From Sphingomonas sp. Y38-1Y (GTDB taxonomy: Bacteria > Pseudomonadota > Alphaproteobacteria > Sphingomonadales > Sphingomonadaceae), in contig NZ_CP135916.1 of NCBI RefSeq assembly GCF_032391395.1, positions 2,821,001 to 2,885,000 on the forward strand: 64,000 nt of DNA, read 5' to 3'. Position 1 is the stretch's first letter, and each line of letters opens with the position of its first letter. The position numbers and the translations under genes were made by a program. Under the pieces are notes generated by a model. That model had not been told where the DNA came from, ran no database searches, and saw only the letters and a program-made list of their open reading frames with translations. Shown piece after piece: positions 56,332 to 64,000 of this stretch.

Positions 56332-57843
56332 ATGGCGGACGAACGCGCGCAGCGGGTCGTGATCGTGGGTGGCGGCACATCGGGCTGGATGGCGGCGGCG
56401 GCGCTGGCCAAGCTGTTGCCGCGCCGGGTTTCCATCGACCTCATCGAATCGGAAGCGATCGGCATCGTCGGCGTCGGCGAAGCGACGCTGCCGCACATCC
56501 GCGCCTTCAACGAGCGGCTGGGCATCGCCGAGGCTGACTTCATGCGCTGGACGCGCGCGACCTTCAAACTCGGGATCGAGTTTCGCGACTGGGGCCGGAT
56601 CGGTGACAGCTATGTCCACCCGTTCGGCACGTTCGGGCGCGGGCAGAGCGACGTCGACTTCCACCATTACTGGACCCGGCTGCGGCTGGCGGGCTACGAC
56701 GTGCCGCCGCTCGAGCAATTCTCGATGGCGTGCATGATGGCGCGGATGGGGCGGTTCACCACCCCCGGCGATCCCGCGAGCGTCGCGGGCACCTTCGGCT
56801 ATGCCTATCAGTTCGATGCCGTCCTTTTCGCGCCCTATCTGCGCGCGATCGCGGAGGGGCTCGGCGCGCGGCGGACCGAGGGCAAGGTCGTCAATGTCGA
56901 ACTGGACGGCGAAAGCGGCAACATTCTTGCGGTCAAGCTGGAGGACGGGCGGCGGATCGAGGGCGACCTGTTCGTCGACTGCTCGGGCTTCCGCTCGCTG
57001 CTGCTGGGCGAGGCGCTGGGCGAGCCGTTCCAGGACTGGTCGCGCTGGCTCCCCGCCGATCGAGCGGCGGCGATGCCGTGCCGCACCGAGACCGCGGTCA
57101 CGCCCTATACCAGCGCGATCGCGATGCCCGCGGGCTGGCGCTGGCGCATTCCGCTCCAGCACCGCACCGGCAACGGCTATGTCTATTCGAGCGCCTTCGT
57201 CTCCGATGACGAGGCGGCGTCGGCGATCCAGCGCGCGGTCGAGGGCGAGTCGATGGCATCCCCCCGCCTGCTCCGCTTTCGTGCCGGGCGGCGCGAGCGA
57301 AGCTGGGTGCGAAATTGCGTCGCGATCGGGCTGGCGAGCGGTTTCCTCGAGCCGCTCGAATCGACGAGCATCTACCTCGTCCAGCAGGCGATCACGGCGC
57401 TGCTCGAACTCTGGCCGGAGCGTGACATCGCCGATGCGGATCGGGACGAGTTCAACCGCATCATCGACCTCGAATACGACCGCATCCGCGACTTCCTGAT
57501 CCTCCATTATCACGCGACCGAGCGGGATGATTCGGACTTCTGGAACTACGTCCGGACGATGCCGATCCCCGACAGCCTGGCCGAGAAGATGGAGCTGTTC
57601 CGCCGCCGCGGCCGGATCGTGAAGTATCGCGAGGGCGTGTTCCTCGATGCCAGCTGGGTCGCGGTGTACCTGGGTCAGCGGGTGGTGCCGCAGGGGTTCG
57701 ATCCGCGCGCCGACCTGCCCCCCGGCGGCGCGCTGATGCGCGGCATGGCCGAGCTCAGCGAAGAGATCGCCGCGACCGCGCGCGCGATGCCCGAGCATCT
57801 GCGCTTCATCGAACGATACTGCCCGATGGCCGAGGCGGCATGA
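56332..57843 (+). CDS. Flavin-dependent tryptophan-halogenase family protein (1)
   Basis: FADH2-dependent halogenase-like enzyme, 503 aa. FAD-binding GGGTSGWMAAAALAK at residues 13-27 and GEATLPHIRAFNERLG near 49-64. The catalytic Lys sits in ATFKLGIEF at residue 79, the same number as in PrnA/RebH. GWRWRIPLQHR (268-278) carries the WxWxIP halogenase signature. PLESTSIYLV supplies the Glu (about 343). All residues needed for HOX formation and delivery are present, so activity is plausible. Halogenases of this receptor-linked group that have been tested prefer free indoles and bromide; the natural substrate is unknown. Start ATG 56332; the open frame from 56200 runs through the promoter region. 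It overlaps the next gene as ATGA. Confidence 0.88.
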   Translation: MADERAQRVVIVGGGTSGWMAAAALAKLLPRRVSIDLIESEAIGIVGVGEATLPHIRAFNERLGIAEADFMRWTRATFKLGIEFRDWGRIGDSYVHPFGTFGRGQSDVDFHHYWTRLRLAGYDVPPLEQFSMACMMARMGRFTTPGDPASVAGTFGYAYQFDAVLFAPYLRAIAEGLGARRTEGKVVNVELDGESGNILAVKLEDGRRIEGDLFVDCSGFRSLLLGEALGEPFQDWSRWLPADRAAAMPCRTETAVTPYTSAIAMPAGWRWRIPLQHRTGNGYVYSSAFVSDDEAASAIQRAVEGESMASPRLLRFRAGRRERSWVRNCVAIGLASGFLEPLESTSIYLVQQAITALLELWPERDIADADRDEFNRIIDLEYDRIRDFLILHYHATERDDSDFWNYVRTMPIPDSLAEKMELFRRRGRIVKYREGVFLDASWVAVYLGQRVVPQGFDPRADLPPGGALMRGMAELSEEIAATARAMPEHLRFIERYCPMAEAA

Positions 57844-59297
57844 TCGGCGAGGCCGTCCGTCGCGTCGTCGTGGTCGGCGGCGGGCTGACCGGCTGGTCGG
57901 CGGCGGCGGCGCTGCGGCGGCGACTGCCGCAGCTCGACGTCGCGATCGTGCCGGTCGCGCCGCCCGCCGATGCGCTGGCCGACCGGATGCCAGCCACGCT
58001 GCCGTCGATCCTCGCCTTCTATGGCGATCTCGGCCTTGCCGAGGCGGATGCGGTGGCGCGGACGGGGTCGGGCTTCCGGCTGGGAACGCGGTTCGAGGAC
58101 TGGGTCGAGGGACTGCCCGACTATGTCCACGCCTACGGCTCGCATGGCGAGCCGGTCGGCACCGCCTCGTTCCACCAGCATTGGGTTCGCGCGGCGCGGG
58201 GCGGCGCGGCCGAGCCGTTCGATGCCTTCTCGGCCGCGGCGACGCTCGGGCGCGAGGGCCGGTTCGTGCCGCCCGAAGGCGGGCCGCTCGGTGGGTTCGA
58301 GCACGGCCTGTTCATCGATCCGCCCGCGCACGCCGCGATGCTGCGCGCCTTTGCCCGGCATCTGGGCGTGCGCGAGGTCGCGGGCGAGCTTCACGGCATC
58401 ACGATGCGCGAGGACGGCTTCGTGGCGGCGATCGAGACCAATGGCGGTACGATCGAGGCGGATCTGTTCGTCGACTGCACCGGCCCCGCGGCCCGCCTGC
58501 GCGGCGCGCTTGGCGGCGAGTGGCTCGACTGGCGCGAGTGGCTGCGCTGCGACCGGCTGATGATCGCCGAGCAGCCGCCGGTTCCCGCCGCTGCCCCGCT
58601 CGACGAGGCGATTGCCCTGCCCTTTGGCTGGCGCTGGCGCGTCGAGGGTCTGGCGCAGACCTCGATCGGCATCGCCTATGCCAGCGATCACGCGACCGAC
58701 GATCAGGCGGCAGCGGCGCTCGGCCAGCCGGGCGAGGTCGTCGCCCTCTCTGCGGGCAGCTTCGCGCAGCCCTGGCGCGGCAACGTCGTCGCGATCGGCG
58801 ATGCCGCGACGCGGGTCGAGCCGCTCGAATGGACCAACCTTCACCTTGCCCACAGCGCGATCGATCGGCTGGTGACGATGATGCCGGGCCGCGACTGCGC
58901 CGCGGTCGAGGTCGCCGAGTTCAACCGCCAGGGCGCGGCCGAGGCGATGCGCGTCCGCGACTTCCTCGCGCTCCATTATCTGACCGCCCGCCGCCCCGAG
59001 CCGTTCTGGCAGCCCGCGACCCCGCCGCCCAGCCTTGCCCATACGCTCGGCCAGTTCGCCGAGCGCGGACGCCTGCCGCATTATGAGGAAGAGACGTTCG
59101 CGCGCGATTCCTGGCTGGCGGTGCTGCTCGGCCAGGGCGTGCTGCCGCGCCGAACCGATCCGCTGATCGAGGCGGTGCCGCCCGGCCCGGTCGCGGCGGG
59201 CATGGCGCGCCACCGCGAAGCGATCCTCGCCGCCGCCCGGCGCGCGCCCACGCACGCCGCCTTCGTCCAGGCGTTCCAACGACAGGTCACCCGATGA
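57840..59297 (+). CDS. Degenerate tryptophan-halogenase paralogue (2), probably not a halogenase
   Basis: Member of the tryptophan-halogenase fold family, 485 aa, shorter and much more divergent than its three neighbours. The FAD Rossmann motif is kept (VVVGGGLTGWSAAAAL). Key halogenase sites have changed. The GEAT motif reads MPAT (50-53). The catalytic Lys is Arg 80 (GSGFRLGTRF). The WxWxIP signature is WRWRVE (264-269). The PLEST motif is PLEWT (328-332), keeping Glu 330 but with Trp for Ser. The frame is intact and overlaps both neighbours by 4 bp, so it is expressed and selected, not a pseudogene. It may be a partner subunit or a flavin enzyme with a new reaction. Confidence 0.85.
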   Translation: MIGEAVRRVVVVGGGLTGWSAAAALRRRLPQLDVAIVPVAPPADALADRMPATLPSILAFYGDLGLAEADAVARTGSGFRLGTRFEDWVEGLPDYVHAYGSHGEPVGTASFHQHWVRAARGGAAEPFDAFSAAATLGREGRFVPPEGGPLGGFEHGLFIDPPAHAAMLRAFARHLGVREVAGELHGITMREDGFVAAIETNGGTIEADLFVDCTGPAARLRGALGGEWLDWREWLRCDRLMIAEQPPVPAAAPLDEAIALPFGWRWRVEGLAQTSIGIAYASDHATDDQAAAALGQPGEVVALSAGSFAQPWRGNVVAIGDAATRVEPLEWTNLHLAHSAIDRLVTMMPGRDCAAVEVAEFNRQGAAEAMRVRDFLALHYLTARRPEPFWQPATPPPSLAHTLGQFAERGRLPHYEEETFARDSWLAVLLGQGVLPRRTDPLIEAVPPGPVAAGMARHREAILAAARRAPTHAAFVQAFQRQVTR

Positions 59298-60880
59298 ACG
59301 AACACACGATTCGCGACGTCGTCATCGTCGGCGGCGGCACCGCCGGCTGGATGGCGGCGGCGGCTTTCTCCCGCTTCCTCGCCAACGGCGTCACGCGCAT
59401 CACGCTGGTCGAATCGGACGAGATCGGCACGGTGGGCGTGGGCGAGGCGACGATCCCGCCGATCATCACCTTCAATCGGATGCTCGGGCTGGACGAGAAC
59501 GAGTTCCTTCGCGAGACCGGCGGCACGTTCAAGCTTGGCATCGAGTTCGTCGACTGGGGCGGGCTTGGCGAGCGCTATTTCCACCCGTTCGGATCGCACG
59601 GCCGCGACCTTCAGGGCGTGCATTTCCACCAGCTCTGGCTGCGCGAGCGGGCGCGGGCGTCGATCCCCGACATCTCCGCCTGGTCGATGAGCGCCGTCGC
59701 CGCCGGCATGGGCCGTTTCGGACGGCCGACGCCCGACGCCAAATCGGCGATCCGAGATCTCCTCTATGCCTTCCACTTCGATGCCGGGCGCTATGCCGCC
59801 TATCTGCGCGGCTATGCCGAGCGCGGCGGCGTCACCCGGATCGAGGGCAAGGTCGAACGCGTCGAGACGCGCGCCGACGATGGGCATGTCGAGGCGGTCG
59901 TCCTGTCCGACGGACGCCGGGTGGAGGGCGAACTCTTCATCGATTGCTCGGGCTTTCGCGGGCTGCTGATCGAGGAAGCGCTTCAGACCGGATACGAGGA
60001 CTGGACCGAGTGGCTGCCCTGCGACCGCGCCATCGCACTGCCCACCGCGCTGACGGGGGAGCCCGATCCGTTCACCCGCGCGACCGCGCATGGTTCGGGC
60101 TGGCAATGGCGCATCCCGCTCCAGCACCGGATGGGCAACGGCCATGTCTATTCCAGCCGCTTCATCGACGACGATGCCGCCGAGCGTGTGCTGCTGGACA
60201 ATGTCGAGGGCGAGCCACTGGCCGACCCGCGCCACATCCGGTTCACGACCGGGCGGCGGCGCGAAAGCTGGAACCGCAACGTCGTCGCGCTCGGGCTGTC
60301 GAGCGGGTTCATCGAGCCGCTCGAATCGACCTCGATCCACTTCATCCAGTCGGGCATCGCGCGGCTGATCTCGCTGTTCCCCGACCGTCGCTTCGACCCC
60401 ATCGAACGCGACGAGTTCAACCGCCAGATGCGCGACCTCTATGAGGACGTGCGCGATTTCGTCCTCCTTCATTACAAGGCGACGCGTCGCGACGACACGC
60501 CCTTCTGGAACCACTGCCGCACGATGGCGGTGCCCGACAGCCTCCAACGCAAGATCGACCTGTTCCGCGCCAAGGGCCGCTTGTTCCGGGAGGGGCGCGA
60601 GCTGTTCGCGACGACGAGCTGGGTGGCGGTGTGCCTGGGCCAACATATCGTCCCGGAAAGCCACGAACCCGCCGCCGACGCGCTGGACGAGGGCAAGGTC
60701 GCGCAGGCGCTGATGCAGATGCACGACGAGTATCGCGCCACCGCCGAACGGCTGCCTGCGCATGGCGAGTTCATCCGCCGCGCCGGTGCCGCCTCGCCCT
60801 TCGCGTCGCCGGAACCCGCACTGCCCACCTTCTCGTTCGAGCGTGAGTCGCCCTTCGCGGGGCAGGGCTTCACGCTGTGA
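59294..60880 (+). CDS. Flavin-dependent tryptophan-halogenase family protein (3)
   Basis: Halogenase-like enzyme, 528 aa. GGGTAGWMAAAAF near 13-25, GVGEATIPPIITFNRMLGL near 48-66, catalytic Lys in GTFKLGIEF (about 80), GWQWRIPLQHRMGNGH with the WxWxIP signature, and EPLESTSIHFIQSGIARL. All catalytic residues are present. A C-terminal extension of about 40 residues rich in Pro and Ser follows the family core. ATG 59294 overlaps the previous stop as ATGA. Very similar in plan to the fourth paralogue, so a recent duplication is likely. Confidence 0.88.
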   Translation: MNEHTIRDVVIVGGGTAGWMAAAAFSRFLANGVTRITLVESDEIGTVGVGEATIPPIITFNRMLGLDENEFLRETGGTFKLGIEFVDWGGLGERYFHPFGSHGRDLQGVHFHQLWLRERARASIPDISAWSMSAVAAGMGRFGRPTPDAKSAIRDLLYAFHFDAGRYAAYLRGYAERGGVTRIEGKVERVETRADDGHVEAVVLSDGRRVEGELFIDCSGFRGLLIEEALQTGYEDWTEWLPCDRAIALPTALTGEPDPFTRATAHGSGWQWRIPLQHRMGNGHVYSSRFIDDDAAERVLLDNVEGEPLADPRHIRFTTGRRRESWNRNVVALGLSSGFIEPLESTSIHFIQSGIARLISLFPDRRFDPIERDEFNRQMRDLYEDVRDFVLLHYKATRRDDTPFWNHCRTMAVPDSLQRKIDLFRAKGRLFREGRELFATTSWVAVCLGQHIVPESHEPAADALDEGKVAQALMQMHDEYRATAERLPAHGEFIRRAGAASPFASPEPALPTFSFERESPFAGQGFTL

Positions 60881-62409
60881 GGGCGGATCGCATCCGCCGC
60901 GTCGTGATCGTCGGCGGCGGGACCGCCGGGTGGATGGCGGCCGCGGGCATCTCGCGCGTGGCGGGCGAGCTGCCGGGGCTGGAGATCGAGCTCATCGAAT
61001 CGGAGGAGATCGGCACCGTCGGTGTCGGCGAAGCGACGATCCCGCAGATCACTTTGTTCAACGCGATGCTCGGCTTCGACGAGGCCGAGTTCGTTCGCGA
61101 AACCCATGCGACCTACAAGCTGGGCATCGAGTTCGTCGACTGGACGCGGCTCGGCCACCGCTACGTCCACCCGTTCGGATTCTATGGCGTCGACATGATG
61201 GGGGTGCAATTCCACCATCATTGGCTCAAGGCGCGCAGCCTGGGCGACGCGACGCCGCTCGATGCCTATTCGCTGTCGGCGGTCGCTGGCATGGCGGGCA
61301 AGTTCGCGCATCCGCGCCCCGACCAGCCCAACTCGCCGCTGTCGAAGATCGGCTACGCGTTCCAGTTCGATGCCGCGCTCTATGCCCGCTACCTGCGCAA
61401 GCTCGCCGAGCGGTGGGGCGTCAGGCGGACCGAGGGGCGGATCGTCGATGTCGAGAAGCATGGCGAGAGCGGCCATGTCAGCGCGGTCGTCCTATCCGAC
61501 GGTCGCCGGATCGAGGGTGAGCTGTTCGTCGACTGCTCGGGCTTTCGCGGGCTGCTGATCGACGGCGCGATGGGATCGGGGTTCGAGGACTGGTCCGACT
61601 GGCTACCCTGCGACCGCGCGCTGGCGGTGCCGTGCGAGAATGGCGGCGACCGCCTCCCCCTCACCCGCGCGACCGCACGGCCCGCGGGGTGGCAATGGCG
61701 CATTCCGCTCCAGCACCGCATCGGCAACGGCTATGTCTATTCGAGCGCGCACGTCTCCGACGACGAGGCGGCGGCGACGTTGCTCGCCAATCTGGACGGC
61801 GTGCCGCTGGCCGAGCCGCGGCAGCTTCGCTTCCGCGCCGGGCATCGACAGCGCGCCTGGGTCGGCAACGTCGTCGCGCTGGGGCTGGCCGGCGGGTTCC
61901 TGGAGCCGCTCGAATCGACGAGCATCCATCTCGTCCAGTCGGGCATCGCGCGGCTGATGACGCTGTTCCCCGCGCGCGGTTTCGACCAGATGGAGATCGA
62001 TCGCTTCAACGCCGAGACGGTCCAGGAATATGTCGACATCCGCGACTTCCTGATCCTCCACTACAAGGCGACCGAGCGCGACGACACGCCGTTCTGGAAC
62101 ACTTGCCGGACGCTGACCCCGCCCGAGGGGCTCGCCTACAAGCTCGACATGTTCCGCAAAAGCGGCCGCATCTTTCGCGAGCATGAGGAGCTGTTCACCG
62201 AGACGAGCTGGCTGTCGGTTATGGCCGGCCAGGGGATCGAGCCCGCGAGCTATCACCCGATCGCCGACCTGCTCTCCGACAGGGAGACGCTGGAGCGAGT
62301 CGCGCATATCCGCGAGGTGGTGGGGGAGACCGCGCGGGCGATGCCGGAGCATGAGGGCTTCCTGCGCCGCCTCGGCTGCGACCTGACGCCGCTGAGGCGC
62401 GCGTCGTGA
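60877..62409 (+). CDS. Flavin-dependent tryptophan-halogenase family protein (4)
   Basis: Halogenase-like enzyme, 510 aa. GGGTAGWMAAAG near 13-24, GVGEATIPQITLFNAMLGF, catalytic Lys in ATYKLGIEF (about 81), GWQWRIPLQHRIGNGY, and PLESTSIHLVQSGIARL. All key residues are present. Start GTG 60877 overlaps the stop of paralogue 3 as GTGA, replacing the ATGA used upstream. The stop overlaps the cupin gene in the same way. Closest by eye to paralogue 3. Confidence 0.88.
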   Translation: MRADRIRRVVIVGGGTAGWMAAAGISRVAGELPGLEIELIESEEIGTVGVGEATIPQITLFNAMLGFDEAEFVRETHATYKLGIEFVDWTRLGHRYVHPFGFYGVDMMGVQFHHHWLKARSLGDATPLDAYSLSAVAGMAGKFAHPRPDQPNSPLSKIGYAFQFDAALYARYLRKLAERWGVRRTEGRIVDVEKHGESGHVSAVVLSDGRRIEGELFVDCSGFRGLLIDGAMGSGFEDWSDWLPCDRALAVPCENGGDRLPLTRATARPAGWQWRIPLQHRIGNGYVYSSAHVSDDEAAATLLANLDGVPLAEPRQLRFRAGHRQRAWVGNVVALGLAGGFLEPLESTSIHLVQSGIARLMTLFPARGFDQMEIDRFNAETVQEYVDIRDFLILHYKATERDDTPFWNTCRTLTPPEGLAYKLDMFRKSGRIFREHEELFTETSWLSVMAGQGIEPASYHPIADLLSDRETLERVAHIREVVGETARAMPEHEGFLRRLGCDLTPLRRAS

Positions 62410-63425
62410 TCCCCGCCCCCGCCCCGATCCGCGAGGTCGTGGGCATTACGCGCGACCGCTTCGATGCCGAGATCCGACCGGCGGGCGAGCCCGTCGTGCT
62501 GCGCGGCCTCGGCGCCGACTGGCCCGCGGTGCAGGCGGCACGTGCGGGCGACGAGGTGCTAGTCGATTATCTCAAGCAATTCAGCCGCGAACAGCCCGTC
62601 GCCGCGATCGTCGGCGCGCCGGAGATCGAGGGACGCTTCGGCTATACCGACGACCTGACCGCGCTCAACTTCACCCGCGGCCAGACGCCGCTCGGCCCCT
62701 TTCTCGATCGGCTGCTGCGCGACCGAACGGCCGACCGCCCCTATGCAATGGCGGTGCAGTCGATTCCAGCCGCCGAGCTGGTGCCGGGGTTCGAGGGCGA
62801 GAATCGCTTGGGCTTGGTCGACGCGTCGGTCGTGCCGCGGCTGTGGCTGGGCAACGCGATCCGAGTGGCGACGCATTACGACCTTCAGGAGAATGTCGGC
62901 GTCGTCATCGCCGGGCGTCGGCGGTTCACCTTGTTCCCGCCCGACCAGGTCGCAAACCTCTATATGGGGCCGCTGGAGCTGACGCCGGCGGGGACGCCGA
63001 TCAGCCTGGTCGATCCCGCCGCCCCCGACATCGAGCGCTTTCCGCGCTTTGGCGAGGCCGCGGCCACGGCGCGGAGCGCGGTGCTGGAGCCCGGCGACGC
63101 GATCTACATCCCCTTTCACTGGTGGCATGCGGTGGACTCGCTCGGCCCCGTCAATATCCTGATGAACTGGTGGTGGACCACCGCCGCGCCGAGCGGCGCC
63201 AGCGCCTATGACGCGCTGCTCCATTCGCTGCTTGCGCTGGGGAGCCTTCCGGCCGACCAGCGCGCGGCGTGGCGGACGATGTTCGACCATCTGGTGTTCC
63301 GCCCCGATCGCGAGCCCGCCGACCATCTGCCGGGCGCGGTCAAGGGCGTGCTCGGCCCGATCGATCGCGACACGGCCGAGCGCATCCGCGCGACCCTCGT
63401 GCGCCAGCTCGCCCAACCGCTTTGA
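62406..63425 (+). CDS. Cupin-like/JmjC-type protein (cupin_8), halogenase-associated
   Basis: Predicted Fe(II)/2-oxoglutarate-dependent oxygenase-like protein, 339 aa. The metal motif HxD...H is present: THYDLQEN (His 157, Asp 159) and FHWWHAV (His 241 or a neighbour). RRRFTLFPPDQVANLYMGPL and DAIYIPFHWWHAV are typical of the cupin_8/JmjC fold. Genes of this type recur beside receptor-linked Trp halogenases. Hydroxylation of a protein or small molecule is possible; the substrate is unknown. Start GTG 62406 overlaps the previous stop as GTGA, so five genes from 56332 are translationally coupled. Confidence 0.87.
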   Translation: MIPAPAPIREVVGITRDRFDAEIRPAGEPVVLRGLGADWPAVQAARAGDEVLVDYLKQFSREQPVAAIVGAPEIEGRFGYTDDLTALNFTRGQTPLGPFLDRLLRDRTADRPYAMAVQSIPAAELVPGFEGENRLGLVDASVVPRLWLGNAIRVATHYDLQENVGVVIAGRRRFTLFPPDQVANLYMGPLELTPAGTPISLVDPAAPDIERFPRFGEAAATARSAVLEPGDAIYIPFHWWHAVDSLGPVNILMNWWWTTAAPSGASAYDALLHSLLALGSLPADQRAAWRTMFDHLVFRPDREPADHLPGAVKGVLGPIDRDTAERIRATLVRQLAQPL

Positions 63426-63435
63426 GGATCATCCG

Positions 63436-64000
63436 ATGAAAGCGTTGCTCGCGCCGTTCGTCCTGCTCGCCGCCGCGCCCGCGGCACCGCCGGCGATCCA
63501 CCTGAATCAGCTCGGCTTCCTCCCCGACGGCCCCAAACGCGCGGTGATCGCGACCGACGCCGCGACCGCGCTCGACTGGCAGGTGGTCGATGCCGCGGGC
63601 AAGGTCGCGGCGCGCGGGCGAACCGAGCCGGTCGGCGACGATGCCGCCTCCGGCGACAAGGTACAGGTCGCCGACTTCTCCGGCCTGACCACGCCCGGCG
63701 AATACCGGCTGCGCATGGCGGGTGCAGAGAACAAGCCGTTCGCGGTGCGCGCCGGCCTCTACGCGCCGCTCGCGAAGGGGGCGCTCAACTTCTTCTACCA
63801 GCAGCGCGCGGGCGTGCCGATCGAGGCGCGGTTCGCCGGCGGCGAGCGCTGGGCGCGGCCCGCGGGTCACAAGCGCGAGGTCGCCGCCTGCTTCAAGGGC
63901 GCCGATCCGCGCGGCACCGTCTGGCCCGGCTGCGACTACACGATCGACGTGACCGGCGGCTGGTACGATGCCGGCGACCACGGCAAATATGTCGTCAATG
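63436..64000 (+). CDS. GH9 cellulase/endoglucanase, N-terminal part (continues past window)
   Basis: First 188 codons of an exported beta-glucanase. Signal peptide MKALLAPFVLLAAAPAAPPA. An N-terminal immunoglobulin-like CelD_N domain follows (IHLNQLGFLPDGPKRAVIA ... KPFAVRAGLYAPLAKG). The start of the GH9 (alpha/alpha)6 barrel contains LNFFYQQRAG, and GGWYDAGDHGKYVVN at the window end holds the conserved catalytic-base Asp pair. Start ATG 63436 with GAGGAT upstream, 10 bp after the cupin gene and probably in the same transcript. The catalytic acid and C-terminus cannot be checked here. Confidence 0.88.
   Translation, partial: MKALLAPFVLLAAAPAAPPAIHLNQLGFLPDGPKRAVIATDAATALDWQVVDAAGKVAARGRTEPVGDDAASGDKVQVADFSGLTTPGEYRLRMAGAENKPFAVRAGLYAPLAKGALNFFYQQRAGVPIEARFAGGERWARPAGHKREVAACFKGADPRGTVWPGCDYTIDVTGGWYDAGDHGKYVVN

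Overview
The window is high-GC DNA with tightly packed, often 4-bp-overlapping genes. It carries three large TonB-dependent receptors, several Tat-exported oxidoreductases, flavin-dependent halogenases next to a receptor, and an Mrp antiporter with fused A and B subunits. This gene content points to an alphaproteobacterium of the Sphingomonas type. That assignment is by style and gene content; there is no rRNA in the window. I saw no tRNA, rRNA, CRISPR array, insertion sequence or phage gene.

Region 1 (1-11.2 kb) looks like a LacI-controlled catabolic locus. On the minus strand lie an MFS permease (cut by the window start), a cytoplasmic GH37 trehalase and a TonB-dependent receptor. Around them are three cytoplasmic HSL-type alpha/beta hydrolases, a LacI regulator, an acetyl-CoA hydrolase/CoA-transferase and a sulfotransferase. 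Two identical 16-bp near-palindromes (4639-4654 and 7555-7570) sit in the two divergent promoters and are the obvious operators. My working hypothesis is uptake of an esterified (acylated) trehalose, cytoplasmic deacylation, hydrolysis to glucose and CoA activation of the released acid.

Region 2 (11.3-21.2 kb) is ion and osmolyte transport: a BCCT carrier, the Mrp Na+/H+ antiporter operon (AB-C-D-E-F-G) and an SLC13-type carrier with RCK_C domains. Region 3 (21.2-31.1 kb) has a giant secreted RTX nuclease of the ExeM/NucH type, an unrecognised 797-aa exported protein, a 3-hydroxyisobutyrate-dehydrogenase-like enzyme, a possible 58-codon gene and a methyltransferase with a probable TTG start.

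Region 4 (31.1-64 kb) is a plant cell wall locus aimed at glucuronoarabinoxylan and beta-glucans. It contains a GH54 arabinofuranosidase with a strange repeat-inserted C-terminus, a TonB-dependent receptor and a GntR regulator. A periplasmic glycoside-oxidation module follows: a tandem DUF1080 protein, Tat-exported Gfo/Idh/MocA enzymes and an ApbE-like protein. Next come uxuA with a hexuronate MFS carrier, another Tat Gfo/Idh/MocA with a NIPSNAP protein, a tspO remnant, GH10 xylanase and GH3 glucosidase. The last part is a third receptor divergent from four tandem tryptophan-halogenase-like genes, a cupin/JmjC-like gene and a GH9 cellulase cut by the window end. The second halogenase paralogue has lost the catalytic lysine and is probably not a halogenase.
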